A stretch of DNA of 64,000 nucleotides from Nymphaea colorata. Lineage: Eukaryota > Streptophyta > Magnoliopsida > Nymphaeales > Nymphaeaceae. The stretch lies in assembly GCF_008831285.2 (NCBI RefSeq), contig NC_045148.1, positions 20,391,002 to 20,455,001 of the forward strand, read 5' to 3'. Shown here one piece after another: positions 30,761 through 44,629 of this stretch. Position numbers and translations under genes: made by a program. The notes beneath the pieces were generated by a model that saw nothing but the letters and a program-made list of their open reading frames with translations, did not search any database and had not been told where the DNA came from. Position 1 is the first letter of the stretch. Each line of letters starts with the position of its first letter.

Positions 30761-33700
30761 TCAACTGCAACTCAAGCGAGCATCAGAAGGACGGAGATGT
30801 GTTTGACGGCGAGGAACTCCAATCTCACAGGCATTAACTTTCGCCGCAAATCGTAAAGAACAGAGTGATTCATTTACCGACGAAGGAACAGGCGAAATGT
30901 TGACGAACATCAACGTTTTGGACTCACCGCCAAGACAAGGCTATCAAAGCAGGTAGATATAACATCAGAATAAAGAGGGAAACGCTGACATATAAATGGA
31001 AGATTGGAACTATCAGAAAATGTCGACACATATAAGACAGAATCTCTACCTGCAAAAGGTAGGTCAACTTCGAATTCCTGAAGGGTACATGGTTATCCTT
31101 ATTGGAAATGGCCAAGATGACATCACCCAAGCACGACAGACTTTTGTTAATCGCCTGCCCGACAACAGATGCTTAGCTTTTTCAATAAACATCAAATAAG
31201 AATGTAAAATAACCGTGTGTTTGTCCTGTTGTAATGATACAGAACTATAATATGAGAAGGAAATGCAGCAAACCTGAGTTTCTTTCAAACGCTCGCCTGT
31301 AGATCCACTCTTTGATAAGCGCTCACTTCCAGCCAGATCAATAAGGTTAAGCACTCCATTTACTTGTCGCTCAGTGCTCTGAGGATATGACAAACGGTCG
31401 GATTTCAAGCACATCACAACAAAAGTTTAAACATATGACAAACAAAGAAAATGACCAGTACCGCATTAAATCCCGAAATTCGCAATGTAAAAACGCAATG
31501 ACTTCGTGATGACTGCTCATTCATTTGAGTTCGACTAACAGACCTGAGATAGCAGAAACAATCAATCAAACACCAAACTGCGAACCAGATAGCACAACAA
31601 TAAGGAGGGAGGGGCGGGGGAGTGGGGGGGGTGGTCTTCCGTTCGATGGGGAAAATGACAGAATTTAACAGTGAAACTTGCCGTTTAAAGAAAAGCTTTG
31701 CGTCATCAGTTACAAGTCACAGAACAATCATGATTCTCGTGTCATAATTTCAAGTCAGAAGCGCAGGCTAAAATATAAGAGGAACCACTGAAGGAAAAAC
31801 TAAATTGTTTATGCAAATTTTTGACAGCCAAAAAGTATTTTAGCACAAGAAAAATAATGCATATATATCACTATACACTCAGCTACCTGCTTTGTGCAGC
31901 TCGATGAAAAAGAGACGAGACTTCCATCAAACTTCCAACTTCTACAATAGTAAGATCAGACACAGTTGTGTTCCCGTTTGCGTCGTGCTTGATGGTGTAC
32001 TGTTTCCCAACGCAGGGATTTTCTTGTCGAGATGTTTCATAAGAGCTTGCTCGGCTAGGTGATAACAGATCTCTTATTGTTTCATTATATATTTCTAGCA
32101 TAGAAGCCTGAAATTGTGGAAAAGAAAAGGTCGCTAGTAATAAAATTATAAAATATCCATAACCTAACAATTTAGTCAAGGATATCACATACGACAAAGT
32201 CTCTGGTCACATGGACGTACCTCCATCTTAAATGTCCAACCCTGCGAAGATAAAGATTGGCTGGTCTGAAATATTTGCTCTAAAGAACGAGGAATCAACC
32301 CTTTCTGCTCTGGAGCTTCAGTTCCGCCCATCATTGTGTATGTTTTACCAGAGCCAGTTTGTCCATAAGCAAAAATACAAACCTACCAAAAGGATAAACT
32401 TAAGACTGAATTAGGCTGAGAGACCAATCACGGAAAGAAAAAGCGCTTAAAAACCAATAAATGCATTAGGAAACAGAGGCATATCAACATGAAAACAAAA
32501 ATAGACACCAACAATGAGAAAATTATCATGATGGCATACTGGTTGCTAATGCAAAGAAACTTATTGAATTGATGACTTCAGCTCTACCATATCAAATCAG
32601 CCTCCTACTAGATTAACCCAATAATTGTCCACAACCTTACAACCAAACCAAGGCATGGTATGACTCTACCTAGGCATAATACCTTTGGTCATGACACCAA
32701 GAAGTTACGAAGTCAGGTTGGCTGAATCCAGAGCCGATTCATGTGAGGTTCAGCAACATCATCAATTTTTACATTACGTAGACAACAGAAGCAATAACGA
32801 AAGCAGGCACTGAAGAAAAGATAAACCAAATTGCAGAGGAAATAAAGGTAAATTGAAACGAGAACTTGTATTTGTAATGGGAGGCACTACCATGTCGAAG
32901 GACTTATACTAGTCAAGATGCAAATCACAGGCAATATGCAACCAGTATCATTTAGAACTCCAAAATCAACTAATACATCGTCGAGTTTATGGAATAAATA
33001 TTATAAATGAAAATTAACCCGAATCCACATGCAGAGTGCATGCATGTGGGAGCAAACCTTCTGTGCACATTATCCTAAGCACTGCTTTATCACCATAAAA
33101 AGTATCAAATGTACAGCAGATATACCGTACATAAACATTTACATATTTTATACAAATATAAATTCGTCATGATCCACATTAGTCAGAAAGTTGACCTGAC
33201 CAACTTGAACGTCAACGCCCGCAAGCACACATTATGAGTCATTTGGCATTTAAATCATGGAAGCACCCATACTGACAACAGAGAGATGCAACAAACACCC
33301 AAGGGAACAAAAGTCTCTAGAAAATCTCCACAGAGGTTGGTTCTTCAAAAAAGACAAGGAGGCACTTAGGAGATGCCAAAAAGTGTCAATGAAAGAAAAA
33401 ACAAAAGTGAAAGAGAGAGAGAGAGAGAGAGAAGAAAAAAAATAAAACAAAGGAAAGGGAAAAATAAAAGATAATAAAAAAGCCTAAACAGAAGACAAAA
33501 GAATTAGGAAATTTTTTTGCGGTTCTATGCCTAGGTGCACTTGAGTATGAAGATTAGAGCTATCATCCAGTTTTTTGTCAGTTCTTTAACATGGGAGAAA
33601 AATTAAGATCGTCCAGTATGCATTTCTAGAAGCATCATCAACAAGTCAAGAATTTCTTTAACATGGGAGCAAATTAAGATCGTCCAGTTCCTTTAACAAG

Positions 33701-36700
33701 GGAGAAAAATTAAGTCAGTCATCTCTCCTTTTGCAAGATGGTGACATGCTAATTCAACAAGCATCATTTCTGCTACCGTACCAAACACTCCATGGAAGTC
33801 ATAAAAAGAAGCATAGTCACCTTATAACCATCCAGAGCACTTTGAACTAATTGGGAAATTTCAGTGAACACTTCTTCTTGAGATGCATCATGGTTAAATA
33901 CTTTATCAAAACTAAATGAATGTTTTTGTCCTGCAAAAACAAATCCAGTTTCAAGTAAATAGTTGAACTTATACAATCAAATGCAGCGTTGCATGTAACA
34001 TTCTATAGCCAACATCAAAGTTTCATTCATAGTGCAGAAAAAATCTCTCGACTAGAAATAAGAACTCAAATCCCTTTTTTTACATTATCACAAAAGTAAA
34101 GTCCAATGGATATTCTTTACCAGGATTCTGAGCCAACTCGATCCCACGACCGAGCAGCTCAGCGGATGAAGGATAGGAAATAGCAGTTGCTTCACCACTA
34201 CCATATTCGTCATCTGGCAAAACAGGGCGGACCCTGCAAAAAACTCTAATATTCCCCTTCAACTCCTGCAATGAAAGCAAAAAATTATCAAGTAAACTAA
34301 CATAAAAGAAAACTACGCAGGTAACATTAAAAAAAAGGTACCTGTATAGCATTATGCAACTTCTTGCGGACCAACTCTCCCTCAAAAATTAGTAGTTCTT
34401 TCTCTGCAAGGACATTTTCAAGTTCTCGCATTGCCTTTTTCCTATCTTCGCATTCTTGTTTCAAATCCGAGACTGACGCTTCAGACATCTGATACATCAC
34501 AATGGGCAAGAAAGTAAATTTATCTAAACCTCAGTGAAAACTATAACTTAAATTAACCAATAAAAACTTAACTCGCACTATTCAGTAATTTACTAGTTCA
34601 TCCGAAAAGTGATCCATGTGACAAAGTAATACAAAGAACTAGCACGATAAATTTATCAAAACACAAAAATAAAACTAAGTTGAATGTCAATTGTCAGGCC
34701 TCATAAGACATAAAAATATAAAACAGATAAAACATATCACGACTGAATTCAAGTAACAAACTGTACAAATAAACCCCAAACTCAAAAGATGATAGTTGGT
34801 CAACCTGTTTTTCTTCACGAGCAATTTTAAGCTGTTGCTCAAGCATTCTTATTCGCTCCTTCTGAGATTCATAACTCTCCTGCAGAAACAGAATGTGGAA
34901 AGATGATTGAGTTAACCATCATATAGACATTCTCAAAACAAAGATTCACCGATACCTCCAAGCAATTAGCCCTTGTTGTCAAATGTTCCAACTCAGCAGT
35001 GGATTTTCCTGTCCATTCTTTGTATCTTTCAACCTCAGCAGTCAAGGTCTTCACATTTGCCCTTTCCATATCTCTATCCTCCCTCATTTGTTGCAATTCA
35101 GCACTCATGCGTGCCACTTCCTCTTTTGCCAAGTTTCTAGCATCTATAGCCTCTTTCAAGGAATCCTGATGAACAAGCAAATTCCTAGATCCTTATGCAT
35201 CCACACACAATAAAATGACATGCATGAAAACATTAATACAAGCACCTTGTACATACTAACTGACGTACATATAAAATAGCAACTCAACAGAAATTTGAAA
35301 TATAAAATTGATACAAGATAAACATTTCTCAACATAATATTAAGCTAGAAATGAGTTGGCCAAAAAAAATCTTCAGGGAAACATACAAGATGGCACAAGC
35401 TTCCAGCCACAGCAGCATCTTAACTTAGATGTTCTATCCATGATTGTTGAAATATTTCAAGGTTCAAGCACATCCGTTCGATAAGCTATTTTGAAATGAT
35501 TCAAGATTCAAAAGCTTACTCATCACCAGGAAAAAAAAGCAAAGTTTAGAAGAAGTCTAAGGGAAATATAAATCACAAAGCTGTGCGATATATCTATAGT
35601 TAGCTATCTAGAAGACCACTAGTGGAATATTATTAACAATTAAAATAGAAGATAGTGGTGAGAGAGTGGAAAGAGATCAAAAGAACATACTTTAGAAGCT
35701 GCTAATTGATTTTGCACCGAAGCCAAATGAGCTCTTATGCCACTCAAAGTTTCCATGATTGTAGCTTTCTCATTTTGCAACCTAGTGATTGTAGCAGAAG
35801 CATTAACTGCATCATTGGAGAGGTTCCTATTGTATTGCTGCAAACTGGAATTATATTCTTGTAATCTTTGGTGATCGCAACGAAGTTTATTTATCTGAAC
35901 AAGGAAGCAAGAAACATGTTAGCAATTCATTGACAAGGACGTTGAACTTAACCTAGGTGCAAAGGAACACACTTGTTCGTTGGCATTTTTTACTTCTTCA
36001 CGTGCTTTCTCAAGCTCTTCTGATACAGATGCTAGCGACTTTTCCACAAGAATTCTAGCCTGCACTTCCTTTTGGTAGGATTCAACTGAAGCCTGTAAAC
36101 AAGAAAGATAGCAAGGATCTAACCCAAGAAAGCACCAGTAAAAATTCTCAAGTAGATAATAATAAGTATAAAAAATATTAAATTACCAGTTTTGCAGCTT
36201 CTTCCTTTAAGAATTTGTCATTCAGTTCTGTGTAGTTTTTTCTTAGCTCATCAATCGTACAAGTCAATTCTTCCAGCTTCTGGTTCAGCTCATTCACTAT
36301 TCATAAAAGAAGGTGTTTAAAATGAATATTTGCAAATTTAGTGAAAGCTCATATGCATTATAAAATTCCTAAATGATATGTTCAATAATTGGTGGCTTTA
36401 GACATCAACTTGATATGATCCGACAGCACAAGAAATAACTCTAGAAATGAGAAAGCACTAACCAAATTAACACTTATATCTTACTTACATGTTTTGACAT
36501 GTTTTTCTCGTTCAGCATCGTGGAGTTCCTCTTGTTCCAAGTACCATTTGACACAAGCTCGAAGTTTTCTTACATATTCTGTCATCATCTCGCACTTGCC
36601 CTGAAACCAAAATTGTTTCTCTTACCATCTCTCTGAGACTCCATTTCATAATTTCACTGGAAACAGCAGAAAGAAACAAACCTTGAAATCAAACTTTGTT

Positions 36701-37672
36701 TTTCCTTTTATTTTCTCATTCAGAAGTGCATTCGCATCCTCTTTTCGGAACTCAACTAACCCACCATCTTCAGTACTTAAGCCTTCGGTGTTTGAAGAGG
36801 CATTGCTCATAGATTCCCCCACTACTTGACCAGCATTTGCATCAGAAAGTGCCCGTCTGCTCCTCAGGGATGGAGCCGCCAATCTCCCCATTCCGGCAGT
36901 ATCGCGCCCTAATCTCCGACGCTTGTCTAAAGGCACTTCCTCCGAAAGCCCCTTTCCCTGAGAAATGTATAAACAGAAAATAGAAAATTACAAATTTTGT
37001 AGTCAAAAGAACATGCACCATTCAGTGTTAACAATACGTTGTCGTAGTGAGACCAAGGACCAACCCCACAGATACTACGTCTGTTCTGAGCCACAAAAGG
37101 CCAACAATGAGCCAAAGTTAGTGACTAGAATACGCAGACGTATACACTAAAAACACCAAATTTTCAGTATATGAAAGAAACTTCTCCTTGCTTCGGTATT
37201 GGCATTTGGGGCACAAAAGTTGCAAACTTCTTAGAAGTGAAACTGCTTCCGTCTCCACACATATAAATGTATAATTCAAACCACCTTGAAGGCAAAACCT
37301 CACAAAATTGGCACTAGCAATGGAATCCCAGTTCAGAATTTTCAGAAAGCAGAATAGAGCCCAAAAAAGATTAACAGCCCATGTCCACCAAGAAAGTTCT
37401 GTGCAGGCAAGCGTATGTGAAACCCAATTTTAACACAAGAAACCCACGAGACTAAACTCTGACAATTCTCAAGCAAGCAATAATGCATCCCTCACCACTG
37501 CCCGAAAACCAACCAGATCCGACAAGCAGGAACTGCATTAACTGACCAAAGAGATCCCAGCGCTGGCGCAAAGATGCTAGAAAACAGCGAAAAATCCACG
37601 GGAAAATAAACTTACGCCGAAAGGGCTCCTGGGGGGCTTGCCAGATGCTCTGTTCTCCTTCCGAAACGACAT
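30761..37672 (-). CDS. Kinesin-14 with C-terminal motor (ATK1/ATK5-like)
   Basis: Seventeen exons join in frame to 806 residues: 37672-37616, 36957-36682, 36600-36489, 36296-36187, 36092-35973, 35894-35691, 35165-34956, 34879-34805, 34488-34342, 34265-34121, 33930-33821, 32382-32221, 32107-31887, 31543-31462, 31378-31274, 31154-31050 and 30940-30761. The N-terminus ([16 protein letters not shown]) is basic and should bind microtubules. Coiled coil spans about residues 115-430. The motor starts at [14 protein letters not shown] (438). It has the P-loop GQTGSGKT (529-536), switch I NEQSSRSH (658-665) and switch II DLAGSER (691-697), and ends with [18 protein letters not shown]. Family members are minus-end-directed motors that focus spindle poles and organise mitotic and meiotic microtubules. 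Length and architecture match Arabidopsis ATK1 and ATK5, which are about 790 residues. Nothing is missing from the motor. Intron 11 (1.4 kb) is the longest inside the motor and contains small repeats. Confidence 0.96.
31604..31634 (+). other. G-rich tract in a kinesin intron
   Basis: The plus strand carries successive G runs (GGAGGGAGGGGCGGGGG followed by AGTG and eight G). Four or more runs of three G with short loops could fold as a G-quadruplex on the template strand of the gene. Confidence 0.5.
33410..33433 (+). repeat. GA microsatellite
   Basis: A run of GA dinucleotides lies within the long kinesin intron (32383-33820). Confidence 0.8.
33582..33720. repeat. Three-copy degenerate repeat in a kinesin intron
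   Basis: The word TCTTTAACATGGGAG followed by AAATTAAGATCGTCCAG occurs at about 33583 and 33654, and a more diverged copy (CCTTTAACAAGGGAG) starts at about 33690. Confidence 0.65.
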
Positions 37673-40600
37673 GTAATTACTCCGAGAACAAAACTTTACG
37701 CCCCTTCTTCAGCTCAAAGCGCACAAGCAACGGATGAAAAGAAAGATACTCGGAAAACCAGAAAACAGATCAAGAAGGGAAAAGGAAGAAGTTCTTCCGT
37801 TCTCTTGGCGTGGATCAGAAGCCAAAACGCGATGCTTTTCCGTCGGCCGGCGTGTTTGACGCCTCTTTTGCTCCTACCCTCTTCTTTACTTCCCTCCCTC
37901 TTTATCTTTTCCTCATTTCTCTGTGAGAACAGCAAAGGAAGAGAAGCACGGATCGAGCAAAGGTAGGGTTAGCAGAGGGTAACGGAAAAATGGGAGAGAG
38001 AGAGAGAGAAAGAAAGACAGAGATTTGAAATTTTTTGAATCGATTCGATCTGGGCGGGCCAAAAAGGCTTTCCTTACCTGCAATTCGTGTTGACAACAAT
38101 GCCCCTGGACAACGCTGAGTTTCCAAATCCATAGCATGCTCTGAGCTTGTTCTCCTTTTCTATTCGATGTAAAAGCGGATCGGATTGAATTGGATTTTAA
38201 ACTGAACCCAAGGAATTATAAGATATAAATCTTCGTATAATACAAGGAATGTATGTCTGGCTGGGTTTGAAACCTTATCATCTTGGGCTCCCAGTTTTTC
38301 TCTTTGGATGCATTGCTTATCTCAGGATTTGGATCTGGGTCGAATCAAGCCGTCTAAAACTACATTTGAATCTAAACCCATCTGCCGTCTTCCCAATTTT
38401 TCAAACCAGTTTCGGTTTAGGCGTGTTTGTTGATTAAGTCACTCAATTCCTTTATCAAGATGATCCATTACTTTGCCATATGTTATGATTCGTAACCTTG
38501 CAATAAAATCAAATGCTTATGTATAACTTCGAGTATATATATAATACATAGAAACGAGATGATTTATACTGGCAAAATTTTAATGCACTATAGAATTTTA
38601 ATAAAGTTCGAGCTTCCAAAGAAACCAAATTAAATGATACGATTTGACAAGCTAACTAATATTTTGTGCTAAACAAAGCTGGACAAAATCACATCTATGT
38701 GACTTGATATGATAAAAATCAGGAAAAGTATCGAAACTGGGGATGTTGGTGTAGCCCATGGCAAACTACTATAGCTCAAAAGGACACAGTTTTGTTGCTT
38801 GAACAATTTTCAGCTCATACTTTTATAGGAAAAAGCAAGTGTTCCACGTGATGCTAGTTGTTGGTACTTAGCTTGTTCAAGTGAACACCCAACTACTGCT
38901 CTTTTTTGCTGGCCGGGATCAATTTTTTCCTGTCAGCCTTTTCCTTTTTGTGCCAATAACAACAACCACCGCAATGTGATTGATCCATCAACTTGTTATT
39001 GTGGAAGTTGACATCTCATTAGAGCATTAGCTACGGATAGTATGAGCCACTGAATCCGAAAATGACGGTTTCGGTGCCAATTCCATAAGCATGAGAACTT
39101 CCAATTGAACAAGAAATGAATATCACTTAACTCTGTTTATGCATGAAAGTTTTGAGGTGATTTGATCACAATGCTCCAAATTCGAAATGGTAATCAGTTT
39201 TTTGCCAAGCTATGAACTTTGATCCAAGTAACTTTGGTTATCACATGCTGAGGAATCACAACCTTTTTCCTCGTATGGTTAAAATATTACATGGTGTGAA
39301 GAGCATTTACTTTGGAAAAGTGGGTTGAACAATCACAAGCTGCATTTTTTTTTTTTTTTTTATAAATTTGTTCATACTCACCAACCCATTTATAACTTTA
39401 AATTTAGTTCATTCACTTTGATTCCTAAGCTGTAGCATTTTTTAGCTCAACGGGTCGCAGTACCGGATTTCAATTGAAAATTCAAATTATGGGCCCACCT
39501 ATTGAACTAACGGTCATAATCGAGGGATTAAATTAGCAGAAAATGCTTTACTTGTATAGATGAAATTGCAATCGGCCTTTATCAGACAAACTGTGACTCT
39601 GTGAGTCATGCCTTGAGGTACAGACAATCGGTTCCGGGTCAGATGAACGTGTGGGATTTGGATTTGATTGAATTGTGAACATCCAAAAGCTTCGGTAGCG
39701 TTTTGATAGCTTCAGACTTTTGATCCGAGTCCGCATGGATCAAATATCTTAGTGTTTTGAGATCACTAGGATCTCGTATCACTGCGGATTTGAAATCTAC
39801 GGTGAAACAAACACACCTTTTCTATCTGACGAACAAGATCTATACTCGTTTGGATGACAAAAAAACTGTGTAAAAGAGCTTTCGAACCCCGTTTTAGCAT
39901 TTCAATTGAAAATGTTGTCAAAGTAAAAATATCGTGGTATTTCCATGAGTTCCTTCAAAAGAATATTAAATCGTTTTCATTTTTTTTTTTACAAAACAAA
40001 TTACATATTTTTATTGGTTTCATATAATTTTTACCGTTTTGAGTTTCCAATAACTTTTTAGGGTTTCTTTAGGAAACAAACTCTCCATTATCATGAGAAA
40101 ACTAGATCTTCATGCCTTGGCGTGGACAAAAACCTGCACGTTGCTTCTACCATTTAAATTATCATACGATGAAAAGATATTTTCTGTTTTATAACATAAA
40201 AATATCACATCATTAACTTCGGTTTTTTATGTTAGCTTCTTGTACGATTCCCAGTCCCTTTTGCATTTTAATGTTTTGTACTTTTTAATAAAGAAATTCT
40301 GTGTGGAATAAAAGGTTGGGATCACGAATCCCTATCGCCAGTTTTTCCCAAATAGCTCACTACTTAATTGGACCTCGTGTAAATCGACAACCAAATGAAT
40401 GACCCTGGTCGCCTTTTACCTTCTCGAAAGAATCTTGCAGATGATTAAAAGAAAATATAAGCGCAAAAGCCAACATCCCAAGAAAGAGTAATTAAGATAT
40501 GCAAGATTATTTGGGGAAGGGAGAAGCAAACTGGAAGCAGGAAAGCAAAATTTAAAGGAAGCAGGGTTCCTGGTTACTGTATGCATCAAGCACTCTATTA

Positions 40601-40794
40601 TAGAGTTGATCATCATAAATGTTCCAAGTATAATTTCGGTTCTGTTAATGTCGAGGACTGTCTGTCGAGTTTGAAAGGAAACATTGCTATAAGCAGATCA
40701 AGGAGGAGGTGCACAGAGGGTTTTCCAAGCACCCAATTTCAAAAAGAAGCTTTTCTTTTGCAGATCTCCACTCAAAGACTTCCACCAGGCAACT
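37673..40794. other. Spacer upstream of the kinesin gene, no gene found
   Basis: The first few hundred bases should hold the kinesin promoter and leader, with GA/CT-rich stretches at about 37990-38020. The rest is AT-rich with poly-T runs near 39345. I see no supported gene, RNA or bounded element. Confidence 0.45.
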
Positions 40795-43700
40795 TCATTC
40801 CTTTGCTTGCAATCTCTGCAGGTTTCAGATTAAACAGAATGAGAATTAAGTAAAAACAAAACCACATGCATCCCCACGAGCAAGTAGACAAGTGTGCGCA
40901 AAGAGGAAGCCAACAAATGTATCAGAATTAACCTTTAGATCATGCCAACATTTTTTGTCGATGAAAATGCTGAGAAATCAACTCCTTGAAAATGCAAAGT
41001 TGCAAGTAGAAATGTCTATAGCGATTTATTCACTTTAAAACTTGCATCAAGCTAGGCGTTTCTTGAAATCCATGTATGCATCTGGGAGAGATAAACTGTT
41101 AAAGCTGTTTCTCTTTGTGCTAAAAATTGCAATAAAGGATTAAATGCCCTTTTCTTTTTTAACATCAGTTATATCAAAGCATCTAGTAGTGGTATCGACA
41201 ACGTTTATGTGTGTTGTCTGTTTTGACTCTATATGCATGCATGCTTGCTTGATTTTGTGGAGGTTTCAGTCTCATGCAAAGGAAAAAGCAGATTTCAACC
41301 TTCCAGGACAGTATCCCTTGAATTATATGTAGTTTAACGACTAATAAATAGAGGGTTCCAACACTAGTCCATTACAGTTGAATAACACATTCTGGCAAAT
41401 AAGAGATCGGTGAGTACCTTAATTGTGCTCTGAAACTTTTTTTGCAGGAGTATGCTTTCAAACAGCTCAATGCTCACATCAGCAAGCCGGTCTTTCAGCA
41501 CCTCTATCTCCTTTTTTTGTTCTTCATTTGTTTGTTTCATAGCCAAAGACTCATCTTCAGCAACCTTTACATGAACAATAAAAATTAAACTGAAATCTTG
41601 GGGCTGTCAAGATCAAAATGGTAAGCAATTATGACATTTTCAAGTTTTAAGCACCACCAAACATCAACATCAAGTTGGTTTGTATCAGAAACTGCATGAT
41701 TCCATATGGTTACGGTTAGCATAATGAACAACAAGTGGTTTATGGTTCTTCAACATGCCATTGAATAGAAAATTCATGTCTGACAAGATAGAGAGCTAGA
41801 TCTAAAATCTTAAAACTTGATATAGGTCTAGAATTTTTGAAGTCCATCTTCAAAACAAAATCAGTAGAAAACATCAAGGCTAAATGCCACAGAAAAAATG
41901 ATAAGGAATGCAGAACGTGTAATCCATGAGTCGATTCTAAAGGTGGATTAATGGTAGAAACCAGAAGATGAAATTGATTGTAAAAGTAAGGTAAGTATTG
42001 TATGTGAATCATGCAAGTTACCTGCAAGTCCAATTGAATGGAATGAAGCTGATGCTGAAGTTCCTCAAGTTGCTCAGCCTGTGATATGACATTTTTCTGC
42101 AATAACAAATGAAATCACACGAATGAGATTCACAATATATGATAATTTGCAGAAGAATTATCTTATATCAAGGCATCAGAAGATCTACATCTGCTTTGAA
42201 ATCTTCAATAGCTAAGGACAAATTTTCCATAGACTTTTTGCACTTATGCAGTTCATCAGTAAACTTCTGAACTAGAACTGGTTGTTGATGTGTGTCCACG
42301 TAAATTTCTTGCATTTGATGGATATCCTCAATATCCTCTCGCAATGACTTGATCTCTTGATCCTTGACCCGCAATGAAGCCTGAATGAATAAAGCAGAAT
42401 TCAGATGGCAATATCAAACATAGTCTAGGCAAGGATAAAACAAAAATGCAGAAAAGCAACAGATTGTTCAGTTTCACTGAAGAAGCTAACCAAAAGGAAA
42501 AATTGATCATATCATGAACAAGTCCAATAGGAATGCAGGTTTAGAATTTGTGAAAATTGATTTACATAGGAATAGCTATTTATAATTTTATTGTTATACG
42601 ACAGTGATTTTGTGGAAGGGATTTCTTGAATTTCTCCTTCTTTCCTGTCGTCTAAGAATATTTTTAAGATTAAACAATATTGTGAATAAATTACTGATTA
42701 CACAGTTATAGCACAAAGAAAATTAATGCACATGCCTCTTTCTTAAAAAAATACCCAAAATTTCATGCACAATTTTGTACCCTTGCTGAATAATCTGTAA
42801 TAATTGGTATAACTGTTATAGGTCTTTTCATGTTTTTAGCAGGTTCCGATAATTGATTACTGCTCGTCCTTGTGATGTGCAGCTTCAAAAATCCTGTTCA
42901 CCAATAATTGATTAGTACCTAGCACACTTTTCTCCAATAACTTCGCTGTACTCATTAGTCATTCAACATGATTCATTTCACCTTATCTGGATTTGAATCT
43001 TCTTTAGTGACTTGATGGAACAGACATGTTCTAATAAATTGATGCCAATCAGTTACTTGATGGTAGCCACACAAGTGAACCATAAATTTATATGCCATAG
43101 GAACAAGAAGTCAAAAACTACAACAAGTTTCCTCATGCCATGTAACATTAGTAATATAAGACAGAAACCAAATCATGGGTGAGCAGCCTACTTACATAAG
43201 AAGCATCCAATTGCTGCTGCAGCGTAGCAGCATGCCTGCGAGCAAAGCCTGCATCATGCCACCAATAATTCTTTTCCTGTTCCAGAAAACTAACATTGCC
43301 GTGGAGTCTATCAATAGACTCCTTCATAAAATTGTTTTCATGTTCAAGGTCCCAGATTCGTTCATGAAGAGTTACAACCTGCAGCCCAAACAGGAAGTCA
43401 TGGTTATAAACTTGATCATGCTAATTAATTTAAACTTGGCTGAAGAGAGCCAATAGATTCTGATTTAACCTGCTCAGAAGCTCGCTCATATTTGTTAACC
43501 AAAGTTGAAATTTCTTTTTCCATGGTCAGTCTTCGCCGCGTCTCATCTTCGTATGACTGCACTGCTGCCTGTAGATAGAAACGCAAACCAAGAAGTCAAC
43601 AACGATATTCTCAAAATTTTTTGAATTGCAGCCCATTTACGGCTTAAGAACGAGTTATAATAACAGTTCAATGATTACCAGTCTACGGGCTTCTTCTTGA

Positions 43701-44343
43701 GCATACATTTCCTGTAAAGCTGCATACTTTCTATGGAGCTTTTCATAATCACGATTTTCCTGTTCTTGTCTCTCCTTAATTCTTGCCAATTCCTTGTCCT
43801 TTTCCTCGAGTACTGCAACTAAACAGAATGAAGTTGGTGATGAAGATATCGCATCAATAGATTTGACAACAAAAATGTTTTGTACTATGAACAAGAGCAA
43901 ATGTAATGAAACCTCCCTGCGATGGGTCTAATACCAGAACTGGACAAGCGAAAGTACATTCAAAAGGAAACATGCGACAGTTCCTGTGACAGTACACACA
44001 GACACACATTCTTTGTCGTGAACATGTAGCAATATCTTTCCCACAGGGAAATGTAGGCAGTACTACTTTACTGCTTGTGAACTTATGAGGAAAGGAATCA
44101 ATGGTAATATAATATGATCAGCCATGAAGGTATACCACACTGTTCTTCTGTAAAAAACCATCAAGAACAATCATAATCACATACTAGCATCGACAGGGGA
44201 CAAAGCTTACTTGTTTCAGCAAGTACGATTCTCATGTCTTCCAACTCTGCCTGCATTTGCTGTCCGAGGCATCCCATCCTAGCTTGTTGCACCAACTCGA
44301 CGAGAGCATTAATGGCAGACTCGCGTTCCATCTCCTTGTGCAT
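40795..44343 (-). CDS. Coiled-coil protein of unknown function
   Basis: Eight exons join in frame to 329 residues: 44343-44211, 43818-43679, 43568-43470, 43378-43196, 42380-42189, 42096-42022, 41564-41418 and 40815-40795. The start MHKEMERESAINALVELVQQ was chosen because it is the first ATG below a TATA box; a second ATG lies at 44331. Almost the whole chain is predicted heptad coiled coil rich in Glu, Lys, Gln and Leu, for example VLEEKDKELARIKERQ, EKEISTLVNKYERASEQ and EEQKKEIEVLKDRLADVS. There is no membrane segment or catalytic motif. The central part (EQEKNYWWHDAGFARRHAA) is unusually rich in aromatic residues and may be the conserved core. The donor after exon 5 (GAT-GTAGAT) is weak. 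If it is not used, the frame ends five codons later. I do not recognise the family; the gene looks intact, but its function is open. Confidence 0.8.
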
Positions 44344-44620
44344 GCAGAGTTCGTAGGACACCAACGAGGAGATAACGAATGCTGGTGGAGAAGCAGAAAG
44401 GCCTGAATCTCTTGGGCACCCTTCCGTTGCAGAGAGAAAGGAAATAGTGATCTCTGCAGAGAATAAGCGGGGGAAAAGAAATAGGAAGGCAGTTTCGGGG
44501 AGCTGAGTACGGGCGTTAGAAAGATTTGCTTCGTCCACCCGATTTGGAAAGCGCAACAACGGGCCTGAGCTTGGCTTCCTTCTCCGCGGGGAATATTTTT
44601 TGCGGTTTCCTTTCTTCTGC

Positions 44621-44629
44621 TTATATAAG
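44621..44629 (-). promoter_or_regulatory. TATA box of the coiled-coil gene
   Basis: TATATAA on the minus strand stands about 280 bases upstream of the chosen start codon. It lies downstream of an upstream ATG at 44643, which argues against using that ATG. Confidence 0.5.

Noticed and set aside
40581-40853. Plus-strand 90-codon frame
   Set aside because: It overlaps the last exon and 3' region of the minus-strand coiled-coil gene and has no features of its own.
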